Source of the DNA: Mixia osmundae IAM 14324 | Taxonomy: Eukaryota > Basidiomycota > Mixiomycetes > Mixiales > Mixiaceae | Direction: 5' to 3' | NCBI RefSeq assembly: GCF_000708205.1 | Contig: NW_014575552.1 | Span: 186,001-250,000, forward strand | Length of the DNA: 64,000 nt | Shown here: positions 32,302 to 43,300 of the stretch, one piece after another | How the letters are laid out: each line of letters starts with the position of its first letter | Numbering within the stretch: the first letter of the stretch is position 1 | Made by a program: the position numbers and the translations under genes | The notes under the pieces: model-generated | The model's database searches: none | What the model was told of the DNA's origin: nothing | The model's input: the letters and a program-made list of their open reading frames with translations, nothing else

Positions 32302-35229
32302 TCAAAATTTCTGCAGGCTCCAGCTTCGTCAGCGTGTGTCCCATCAGAAGACATTGAAGACGGACAAAGTCATCCTCGACGGCCATAGCCCAAGGAAACT
32401 TATCGCGCAGCGTCTTGCTGAAGAGCTTCTCGATGGGAACATTGTGCTTGCGAGCCCAGACGACAGACAGACGGGGGTCGATGTAGTTGATCTTGGAAGT
32501 CGTCAGCGAGACCTCTTTGCCTTCTTCTCTGTCGAGAGCCTGCATTCGCTGTGCTTCGATCCGTTCGGTGAGCTTGGCAATGCTAGCCAGGAGCTTCTCT
32601 TCGGTAAGTCTGCTCGAGATGACACCGCTCTTTCGCTCTTCCGCAGCGTCCTTGTGCTCAGAGTCGAGATGATCAAGACGCTTTTGCAGTATAGCATCCG
32701 CCTGAGGCTTCTCGCCCTCAGCGACGAGCTTGGTGTTGTCCTTTTCAAACTTCAGGCGAGCTTTCGCTTTCTCCTTCTCGAGTAATTCCACCTCGTGCTT
32801 GTCCATCCAGTCGTCGTCGAGATCGCTCTCCTCGACTTTGTCGACGGCTTCGACTTTCACTTTGCCCTTCTTCTTCTTCGCCGATCCAGACTCGGACTGC
32901 AAGTTAGCCAAAGCCACGCGTGCCCTGTAGCGCTGGAACTTGACAGCGCGCAGCTTGTCCGCAAGCTTCTCCATGGCAGCGCTGTGGGTCTTGCTGACGG
33001 AGCGCTGATGGTTACACAGAATGGCGACTTGTCGGTTCGCACGGTTGTAGGCGAGCAACTTGTCCGGTACACTGACGTCTGCCGGTGTCTTCTCAAGTTC
33101 GCGCTCGAACGTCGATGAGGCGTTGTAAGTACGGAAGACTTTGGCTGATAGGCCGTTCATGTAGGTGCGCAGGTGCTTGTTGAGCGTCAGAGTCTGTGCA
33201 TGGCCATTCGTCCGTCAGTCATGCGATCAAAGAGCAATCGTGTGCGACACTCACACTCATGCGATCAAAGAGCAGGTCGCCATCTGTTTTGGGATCTTTC
33301 TTGAAGATCACGAGATTTTTGAAGACCTGCTCGTCAACACGCGCTTCTTGCACGAAGCGAATGGAGTCTTTGCCCAAGAAATCAAAGATGACGATGTTGG
33401 GCGGCTGTAAGGTGATGTGCTCGTAGCGAAGCGAGCAGCAGCCGACAGTATCAGCTTCGTCGTCGCCTTTCTCGTTGCCAGCTCGAAGAGCGAAGATATC
33501 GATGAGGTACATGCAGGTTGCTCTCTGTCGAATGACCATCTCCTTTGCTTTAAGCTCTGCACGATAGTCCGTTCGGATACGGTCAATGTGATTCTACGGA
33601 CACGAGATCAGTACTGATATGCACATTCGATAGCAGACCGACCTTGAGCTCGCGGGCCTTTTCAAACTTTTTGTGGTCACTTTGACCTTTGAGTGAACTG
33701 CCAGCGGCAAGGAAGACGTATTTGAAAGCATCGTTGATGTTTTCACGCCAAGTAGCAAGCCATGTGACTGTATTGTCATGCTCTACCTTGGCCCACGAGT
33801 GTCCTGCTGGCGGCTCAGGCACCTTTGCATCTTTCCCAATGTTGAGCGTGATCTGCTCCGCTTGCAGCCTTTTCTGTTGGTAGATAGACTGATTGAGCCG
33901 AGGAAAGATGCGAACGGACAGAGTCTACGAACCTTTAGCTTTCCCGTCTTGGGGTGCTGGCCACGTCCTCGGAACAATCCGGGCGGTTCGACTCTGAAAT
34001 TGCCGACCTTTTCTTTGCGGCCGTTGAGCAGACAGAACTTATACGGCTCTTCGAGGGCCTCTTTGTCGGCTTTGACTTTAGCTTTCTGGTCCTTGGTCAT
34101 CGACTTGCGAGCTTCCTTCTCGCGTTCAAAGTGCTCAAACATGGGCCGGAAATCACAGCGATCGAATTCCTGGATGTCGATGCCATTCGTCTGTGCGACA
34201 ACAATGTAGTTCAGCGCAAGCTCGCTGAGAAAGACATTGCCTTACCGGTGGATGGTCTTTTAGGACTTCCTGAAAGTCGGCAAAGAAATTGTCAACAAAA
34301 GTACGATTCTCGGCATGATCGCTCTCGATAAGAGCTCCGAAGAAACCCGCGACCTCTTCGGCTTCGGGCGGCAGATCGACCGGCTGACCATCGTACAGCA
34401 TCTTGACGCCGTGGGGGACATATTCGGGCGGGAAGAGGATGCCGTTGTGCTCGAGCGTTTCCCATTTGATCTCACCATCACCTTCGCCCTGAGTGAGCCA
34501 CCATTCGTGAGTCTCGTCATCCTCCTCTTGAGCGGCGATGAGAGCCTTTTCGTCGGCATCCTCGCTGTCTTCTTTCTTCTTTGACTTGCGGGCTTTCTTG
34601 GGCGGAGGCGCAGCAGAACTGGAAGGCATCTCATCTTCATCCGACTCTTCTTTTTTGGCCTTGCCCTTTGACTTTTTATTCGTCTTACCGTTGGTCTTGC
34701 CGTTGCTCGTCATCTCCTTCTCTTTCCGTTTCTTTGAGGGTTTGGACGAGGAGGCCTGAGCGTTGCTATCAGAGGTTGAAGCGCGTCGGTTCGGCTTGGC
34801 TGGTGTGGCGATGGGTGCGGCATTGCCGTTGGCAGCGAACCCGGCGAGCGAGACTGCAGCTTCTCTGTCTGCCGGATCAAGTGCCATGGTGTCAGGATCG
34901 GGTACATCGGATATACCGTTGGCATCCTGAGCCGACGAGTCGGTCTTGTGTCCGTTGGCCAGTGAAGCCATGGGTACGTCGTCATCATCATCCGAGTCCT
35001 CTGTCTTGTGTGTCTTGCCCTATGGTTCAGCAAACATGAGGACACTCTCGCAACGACAAGGCACACCGTCGCGTACCTGTGAGCGCTCATTGGGCGCGTC
35101 TACCGAGGTCGAAGCTGCAGAAGCGACGTCGAGAGTAGACGCAAGCGGTACGTCGTCGTCACCGTCTTCGTCGCTGCTCTCTTGTATCACTCGCTTGACC
35201 TTTTTGCTGGCCAATGCAAGGCCCGTCAT
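32302..35229 (-). CDS. TOP1: DNA topoisomerase I (type IB)
   Basis: About eight exons from ATG 35229. The N-terminal third is a charged, Lys-rich disordered tail ([40 protein letters not shown]). The core starts with [20 protein letters not shown] and contains [31 protein letters not shown] and [16 protein letters not shown] coiled linker ([28 protein letters not shown]) precedes [18 protein letters not shown], with the active-site tyrosine, and [18 protein letters not shown]. The final exon adds only KF and a stop (32302), spliced by a GTCCGT...GCAG intron. The enzyme relaxes supercoils in replication and transcription. Confidence 0.95.
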
Positions 35230-35268
35230 CCTGGTCGCGAGCGGCAGTCTTGTGAAGCTCGTTGGACT

Positions 35269-35409
35269 ATGTCGCGCAAGGTGTACGTGCCTGACGAGCT
35301 GATGTACACTATGCAAGCAGCCAAGAATGAGCCGCACGGTTCGTCGAAGAGTACCGAGTCGGTGCTCGGCTGGCTTTTCGAAGAAAATCTGGCTAAGGCA
35401 ATTCAGTAA
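35269..35409 (+). CDS. Short open frame of 46 codons between TOP1 and ATP5
   Basis: An ATG at 35269 opens MSRKVYVPDELMYTMQAAKN and ends LGWLFEENLAKAIQ then TAA, the TAA being part of a GTAAGT that could be a splice donor. It has protein-like composition but no recognised family. It could be a small gene, an upstream ORF in a long ATP5 leader, or the first exon of a longer product. Confidence 0.3.
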   Translation: MSRKVYVPDELMYTMQAAKNEPHGSSKSTESVLGWLFEENLAKAIQ

Positions 35410-35462
35410 GTACCACATTCTTACGGCCTCGAGCAAACACCGACACTCGCTTGCACGGGCCA

Positions 35463-36467
35463 ATGTCTGCCATGTTGAGGCAAGGAGCGCTATCGGTGGC
35501 CAGGTCTGCCACTCGTGGCTATGCCACCGAGTCGGCCAAGAAGATCACCGTGAGTCTGCCTCCCATGGACGCTGTATCAATGACCTGAACTGCCCTGTCA
35601 CGTCAGATCCCTGTCCAGGTCTGCCGAGCTGCTGTGCGAGACTGACAAGCCTCTTACACGATCTTGGGGTCTGGACAGCTCAATGGTCTCTCGGGCAAGT
35701 ACGCCGGCGCGGCCTACTCTGCAGCTCTGCGCAAGAGCGAGGACACCCTCAAACAGGCGAGTCCGCCCGCTCGATGCTGCTTGAAGCGGCATTGACTTGC
35801 AACGAGTGCAGGTCGAGACGGACCTCACCGCAGTCACAAAGGCGCTCAAGGATGACGCTAAGCTCTCTGCCGTCGTCTTCAACCCGACGTTGTCCGTCCA
35901 GGAGAAGAAGACCGGATTGACCGAGCTCTTCAAGAAGGCAGGTGGACGAGGACGGCTCACTCATGCAGTCATGGACTGACTTCACGCGTCTTCTCCAGAC
36001 TGGCAAGACGCCCAACGATATCACCAAGAATCTTTTTGACGTCCTCAACGAGAACGGAAGACTGCATGACGCTGCCAAGGTTGTCGAGGACTTCCAGGAG
36101 ATCATGAGCGCACACCGAGGCGAGGTCGTCATCACAGTGACGAGTAGGTCGCGTTCAAGCTCTCGGCAGCATTGGCTGACGCGATGGCGCCGCCACAGCC
36201 GCTACACCGCTCGAGTCCTCTCTTCAGTCTAGGCTCGAAAAGGCGCTCAAGCAGAGCGAAGTGGGCAGCAAAGCGAAGCAACTCAAAGTCGTCAACAAAG
36301 TCAACCCGAATGTGCAAGGAGGCCTCGTTGTTGACTTTGGCGACAAGTCCATCGATCTCAGTGTCGCAAGTCGCGTCAACAAGCTCAATGCTCTTATTGC
36401 TGGTATGCTCTAAATATCTGGTTGTCTCAACAAAGGCTAAATCTTTGATCTGCTAGAATCTGTCTAG
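35463..36467 (+). CDS. ATP5: ATP synthase subunit 5 / OSCP
   Basis: Seven exons (35463-35549, 35607-35618, 35679-35756, 35812-35937, 35999-36143, 36199-36402, 36457-36467) total 663 nt, 220 aa. A mitochondrial presequence (MLRQGALSVARSATRGYA) precedes ITIPVQLNGLSGKYAGAAYS, the OSCP start. Then come FDVLNENGRLHDAAKV, VVNKVNPNVQGGLVVDFGDK and SIDLSVASRVNKLN. OSCP joins the F1 head to the peripheral stalk. Exon 2 is only 12 nt (IPVQ). Introns 35757-35811 (CAG|GCGAGT) and 35938-35998 (AAG|GCAGGT) keep frame only as GC-AG introns. The last exon gives the ending ESV; reading through instead would end in ML. Confidence 0.93.
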
Positions 36468-36506
36468 AGGCTACTCGGTTGAGCCATTGATTGCATTGTC
36501 CGCCAA

Positions 36507-39500
36507 TCAGGTGGTGACATTTCGCACAAAGCCCAGCGCGCCCAGGCTGAACCCGATCAGTCGGCCTATACGATCGTTACCTTTGCGTTGCTCCTGTCTG
36601 AGCTCGTCCAATGCGTCCAAGATGGCTTGCTTCTCCATCGCGTCTGCTTGACCCACCGAGCTGATGATGCTTTCGCCTTGCGTTCGCAAGAAGACTGCTA
36701 GAAGCGCCTGAATTGCTTCGAAATCCTGATGTGACCTCAACCTCTGCGTCAACAGCTTGATGAAAGGTACGAGCTGGTCAGGCGAAAGACTGCGAATTTC
36801 GACGTCGATTGTCGAAGGTGGTAGGCTGATGGCATGAGCAAAGAAGCCTGCATCTCCATCAGCATCAGCATCGGCACAACGTGGAAGGCCGACCTTGCGT
36901 ATCCTCAGTAAGCCTTCGAGCGAACTCGCTATCAAATTGCGCAGTCTGTAGACCGACGCGAGACGTAATCTCGTCTCCATCGGTGGCATTCTGTCCGAGC
37001 TGCGAGCTCAAATCGAAGCGAGTCTCCGTTCCTGGCAAAGTGGGCAGGAAGAAAGGCGCTTGAGCAGGTGCTTTGGGTGGCTCGACAGGCTTGTTACGAC
37101 TTTTGATCGTATCGAGATTGAGAAGCGTTTGCCACTTGCTTCTCGGCATCAGGGTCAATGTTGCCAGACCGTCGCCGAGATACTTGTCTAGGGTTAGCTC
37201 TGATGCGGCTTGATCCTCTTCATCCGCTAGCGCATCCAGGCCTTCTGCCGCATCCTCACTGACTGTCGGTAGACCGACAAGCTCTGGACTTTCATCATCG
37301 ACGACAGACCGCAATGACACTTCCGCAAATTGTGCTCGATTTGCCCAAAGGAAGACGCCGACGCTGTCGATGTGCGCAGTCGCTAGGAAGTCGCCTGTTG
37401 GCGAGAAAGTCAGGCTTGTAGCAAGACTCGCGCAACGGAAGGCGTCGATCATTTTGCTAGTCGGTAAGTCGAAAGTCCGAATGATGTAGTCGAGCGAGCA
37501 CGCAATGAGCCAGCGAGAATCTGGTGAAAATGCCAGATCTAGTACTCGGCCGCGAAAACCAGACAATTCTCTGACGGTGCGCATCGTCTCGATATCGACG
37601 ATACGGATGATCATATCATCACAAGCTACAGCGATCAGTCCGTTGTCGCGCTGTAGCAGCATCTGGTAGATGCCGGAAGCAAGCTTGGTTGTGCGGACGA
37701 GCTTTGTCGTGTGAAAGTCAAAGAAGTGTAGATCGCCCGATAGGGTTGCGACTACTGCAATTTGATTTAGTGCGTCGACTGCGACGCCGGAGACGGACAA
37801 AGCTCGAGCATTTGTTCGTCCGTTTGTCAAAGAGGAGCGAGGTATCTGGAACGCCTTGCGCCAGATGCCAGACTGCAAATTCCAGCAAAGTACCTGACCC
37901 AGTTCAGCGTAGCCGACAAGGCCAAAGTGACCGCAAGCGGTAACATGTACGCATCGAGCTGAGCCAGACACTTCAACGGAGCCCTGGGGTACGCCCTTCG
38001 AAGTGCTCGACAGGGTATGCGCGCCCTTGCGCTTGTTGCGAACGCTCCAGGAGTATGCCGCGGGTGAGGAAAGATGAGTAGTCAGGACATTGTCCCAGTC
38101 AGACGCCCGAGCGGTCGAAAATGCCATGCTGGATATTGTCGCGAGTTTGAGACTATCTGCAGATTTGCCGAGCTGCGCTGCCTTCTTCGTAGCGCCTTGC
38201 TGGCTGAGCTCATGCGATCGTGACTCTCGCACCACGCTAGTATATCGCAATGCTTGATCGCGACCCGCAGAAAGCATCGCTTTGCCGTCATCGCCGTAAT
38301 ATCGTATGAGGTTTGGCGGCTTGTGATGGCCAGATCGGTGCTTGAGGAGTCGTGGAGGAGAAAGTGGAGAGTCGAAGAGCCATTGCTTGATCGCGTTGTC
38401 TGCTCCGGTTGTGATCATGACAGGCTGACCCGGCAAGAATTGTACGCCGCCGATACTATCGTCGTGAGCTCGACGCTCCAGGTGCAATAGCTTTACGAGA
38501 TTGGTCGCCGGTGCATCATCGTCCTCGTCACTGCTTTCGTCGTCTGCGCTCTTGAGATCCCAAATAGCAAGATCACCGGACCGTGAAACTGTGGCCATCG
38601 TATGCGATTCATTGTCTGCGTGCGCGACGTCAGCACCATGCGTTTCTCGAACCCCATGAGCGTACCATCACGGAAAGCGATGCCAGCGATGGATAACTTC
38701 TCGGATCGTTCTGTCATCTGATCAGTAGCAGCTAGGCTCATAGACGAAGCAGATGTCATCTGTACAGCTGCAAGAAGATCGCCCGCCTTGACGTCGAAAA
38801 GCGTCACGATGCCGTCTTCGAAACCAATGGCCAATACATCGAGTGCAGGGGATTGAACGAGCTGTGTGACTGCGCTCTTGCGACGATTCACGCTATTGCG
38901 CACCTCAGTCGAAGCAAATGTGTGAATCAGTTGTCTGCCGACGTATCAGCATAGACCTGAAATTCTGCTACGAGCTGCGCACCCTGTAGAGACGTTCCAA
39001 ATAGCAAGCTCGCCTTCGCGCGACCCAACAACGACCTTGTTGATGTACGTAGAGGGATGCACGAGCTTGGTCGCGGTAAAGTCTGCCGGGAATTCGATGG
39101 TCGTATGCAGTCCTGCGTAGGCGTGTAATGAGAAATCGTTTCATCGTCATCGATGCAGCCACTCACCATTCATGAGTGTGTCCCAGACAAACATACTCCT
39201 GCCGTCTTCAGCGAGACCGACGAGAGTTGTGCCAAATATGTTGAGAGCCGATATGCCATTCTCTGCGACTCTGCCCGTTTGCGATGGCGGTGATTTGACG
39301 GGAAGCGGCAGTGTAGCAGTCTGTTCGCAAGCAAGACTTAGTGCTAGTAGAGCGTCACGATACTGTTCTCACGATCTTGCCACGATAGAATCGCCGCACG
39401 CCATTCTGGCCTGTTTGGTCTTCTGGGCTCCGATCAGGATCAAAGCTGGCTGCCGTATGTTTCTTGCTCGCAGATCCGTGATTTAGAAGGCCTGCATTGT

Positions 39501-40002
39501 CGACTGCAAAAGCTGCATAGACACCCCCGCCGCCATCCGCTTTGCTTCCCTCATCTGTCGTTGCAGCAAGCGCAGTGATTGTGCCGCCACAATCCTCGCC
39601 TGCCAGTATGAGGCTGAGCGTTTTGACGTCCCACATTGCCCATGAGCTTCCCAGGCATGTGATCAGGTTGAACACCGGCGTCTTCAGATGAGGCGAGGAG
39701 CGGCTCAATAACACGAAGGGGATGTCATTCGAATAGAGCGAAAGGGCCCGAAACGGTGCGAAGAGCCTCCGCTTGTCGACCTGTCTTAGCTCGAGATGAC
39801 GGTCTGACGTCCTGCTGCTTGTCTGTTCGTGCGCAAGGCTGGCGTCGACGGGTAAGTCGTTCACAGGCGGCTCTGGAGATGCTCTTTCTTTTCCTTTCAA
39901 GCGACCGTCTGCAGCGACGCCGGGAGATGCATCTCCGGCAGGAGCTGTATCAATCGGCCTGTGACTGCTTGATCGTAGTCGCTTGGCTACAGGTGTAGCC
40001 AT
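36507..40002 (-). CDS. UTP21: U3 snoRNP protein Utp21 (WDR36), WD40 ribosome-biogenesis factor
   Basis: About six exons from ATG 40002. After a disordered lead comes RRLFAPFRALSLYSNDIPFV, characteristic of Utp21. Two WD40 propellers follow (for example VVVGSREGELAIWNVSTG; MATVSRSGDLAIWDLKS; SFSPTGDFLATAHID). The C-terminal Utp21 domain has NKPVEPPKAPAQAPFFLPTL and, in the last exon, PDQLVPFIKLLTQRLRSHQD. The protein is part of the small-subunit processome and acts in 18S rRNA maturation in the nucleolus. Introns lie after GKI (donor near 39372), LMN, STG, FRD and EDTQ; all are GT-AG and 44-54 nt. The stop is 40 bp from the ATP5 stop (convergent). Confidence 0.93.
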
Positions 40003-40319
40003 CGATGAGGTGGGAGCAAGCTTAAAAAGCGATTTGCTGCTTTGACAAAATTATGATCGACACGCTCCACCTCGAGCGCGTCAATAGAATTCTGAGAGAA
40101 ATCTGCCGCGAGCGCCAACGTTGGGGGATCCACCGAGGCTGCTGCGTGACATAAAGCTGACCATGCAGGTCAGATGCTGCGGTACCATACTCCCTACATC
40201 CTCAGCTTGCATTTGAGTCTCGCGACCGCAATCGACGCACTTGACGCGGGATCGGCAAGGCAATAGATCGCGCTCGAGTCGCGTCTGTTATTTGCTGCTC
40301 TTTGGCTGCCGAACGCACG
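40003..40319. other. Divergent intergenic region
   Basis: 317 bp between the starts of the UTP21 gene and the large disordered-protein gene. No reading frame or structure was recognised; it presumably holds both promoters. Confidence 0.5.
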
Positions 40320-43300
40320 ATGGCACGACCGAGTCAGAAGCAGGCGTCCAGGGCAGCATTACTTAGCTCGCCGGCATCCAATACGCGCCGGTCTGCTCGG
40401 TCTAGCTCAGTCATTGTGGAGGAAAGCATGCCCGAGACTGCGACAAGCCGTGCTCGGTCGACACGCAAAGGCAAGAGCCGCAGCAAGAGCCAATCTAACG
40501 ACATCTCTGACGATGGGTCAGATCATTACACAAAGCCTGCAGCGTCCGTCCAAGCTCGCCCGAGACCGAGAAAGCGGACGACCTTTGAGGATCTCAACAA
40601 AGCAGCTCCCTCTCCAAAGCAGGCTACCCTGCAACAGATGGCAGAGAGAGCCCGGACGCGACAGAGATCTGGAGGCAGCGACGTACCCGTGCAAGGTACA
40701 TCGCGTAGCACGGGCATCATCATTGAAGATGCAGAGACGGGCAAGGAGGCAGATTATCTTGTCGATATGCCTACTTTCGCAGACAGTTCGACCGAGGCCG
40801 AGATGCCCAGAGCATCGCGATCTCGTTCAGAGTCTGCAGCAGACCACTACGTTGGCGCACTAGAAGACGACAGCATCACATTGCCGTCGCCGCCGCCGCC
40901 GCCTGTACAGGAAGATCCTGGCATTGCCGGGATGCAGATCAATGAAAAAGGCAAAGAACGAGCTTCTGAACAAGACGAGGCAGGGGCGCAGATTCTCCAA
41001 GAGCCTGTCGATCTAGAGCGACGTGCATCTACGCCCAAACGACCCAACGCTCGCACAAACGACTCTGCACTACTTGGCATCAGACAAACGCCAGGTCTTG
41101 CTTCACCCTTTGCCTCACCGATCCCAGGAAATGCCCCATTCAGCACCGCTCGGCGAAGTCGGACGGTCTCGAGTCACCTTACGGGCACGCCGCTTGTCAG
41201 AACAAGGGACAGACCCGGCTCGCCGACGAAACTGGTCACTACGCATACGACTGACAAATATAACATAATAGCCCAGCTCGTCTCACCTGGCAAAAAGTCA
41301 GCTAAGAAGCGCGACGCACAAGTACCAACGCCGCCGAGGAGCAAGTCGTCAGGCGAAGATCACTCTTTCAACAATCGTTCGGCGAGCTGGCAGCTCAAAA
41401 GAGCTACCATCTATGACTCTGAGGACAGCGAATTTGATGCTACTGAAGACTATCTTCAAGGCGTCAATGCGCGTATACCGGGGGGAGCCACAGTGATTAA
41501 GTCTTGGCCAGTCGACGAGAACACTGTCTTCCTCCTCAAGATGCCAGATAGCGAAGACGCGCAGATCTTTGTGGACATAGCTGCGCTTGGCGATAATCCA
41601 GAGAGCATGACAGATGTCATCATCGATCGCATGAAAGAGCGTGCTGACGATCATACCTTCGATGAGGATGACTTTGACAGCATTCGCACAGGTATGTAGC
41701 ACTCCACGCATGAGTCCAAGCAAAAGCTCATACGCATGTTCAACAGTCATCGGACAGCAGATAGCCCAGCTCGTTGATGCCGAGAAGGATCCAGACATAC
41801 CTTTCACAGAGCTTGAAGATTCTCGCAAGCTATCGCCTCCAATCACTTCGACCGACGAAGAGGAGCTTGGCCGCGGTCAGTCTAGCCGTGCTTGGCGTGG
41901 ACAAGTGAGCTCATTGCTTCCAGCAGCAGCTCGCAAAGCTCGTCCGAGGGCCAACAGCCTGCGGGATTCCGACGCCTACGTGCCACGCGTTCCTGTTCGT
42001 CAATCTCCGCGTGTTTACCACAGGCCACCAACTGTTCCCGAGCCGCCGGAAGAGGATTCGCTTAGCGCTCAGAAAAAGCCTCGTAGCAAGCGCATACCTA
42101 AGGCAGCCCGCACAATTGCCTCACCTGTACCATCCACAGGGCGGCATGAACGTCATCCGCTGCACGAGGTCCGCGATGCCAGTCTCGACAATATCCTCGA
42201 TGGTATCAATGACGACGAGAACGATCTAGTGCCTCTTCCGCACTCTCAGCGCGACGAACGCGATGACTATGGCGGCTACGAACCGGATCCATTCGATGAT
42301 GGTCCAATTGTCATGCGATCTGAAGACGAGGAGGAGCAGCTTGAAGACTACGGAGAGCCTTTGCGCGATCAGGATTCGGCTTCACCGGAGCCCGAGCCTG
42401 AGCCAGTCCAACCCTTCATGCCTCCGGATGCGCTGCTTGCACCACTGGATCAGCCTACCACAGACTCTCAGCGCTCTGCGCCGCTACAGAGTATGCAGGA
42501 TCCAATGCTTCAGACAGAGGCCGGCATGGTAGCTGCTGGAGCTAGCGCAACAGGAATTCCTATATCCTCTACGGGAGTTGAGCGCTCGCCGCCTGCGATA
42601 CAATCGCCCGCAGAAGCCCTGAACCTCGCATTTCCCGGTCAGGAGCGTCAAGATCTGACAGAGCCGCCCCGAGCATCCACGCCAATCGCGGAAGATCTGG
42701 ACAAGTCCATGGAATACGTTTGGAGCCCGGCAAATTCGCCGAGTGCGGCACCGCCGCCTGCCCCTACATCTCCGCTTGCCGCTTCCTCTAAACAGTCTTC
42801 GCCTGAAGCCGAGCAGCCTAGTCCTCAAGCCCTGTTGCCAGCACTCATCAGACTGCCTCAAGTAGAGCGCGCAACGCCGGCAAGATCCCCCTCGCGCGCA
42901 TCTCCAAGCCCAGTGACCGAACCTTCACCTATCATCAAAGCTTCGCCCGTCAGACCAACTCGCTTCGCTCGTTTTAGCCCATCGCCTCAGCGGCAGCCGA
43001 ACCCGCGCGAGGCTAACGCACAAGCCGGTCAATCGAGTACGTCTTTTCCGCGTGCCCAAGCATCCGCTTATGTGAAGTGGCAGCCCCGAAGATATACAGG
43101 CCGCTCGAGCGGGAAATCCTCACGACCCCTGGCCGCATCGTTCAGCTTATCGAGAAAAGCGTCGATACAGGCGATTTGCTGTTGAGTTCAACAGAAGTTG
43201 AAGCCAAGTTGGAGCCGTTCACGCCAATCAAGCGTGAATACGTAGCAGGCACTGCCTCTGTCGATCTTCGCAGGCGGCCTCTCGAAAGCCTAGCAGATTT

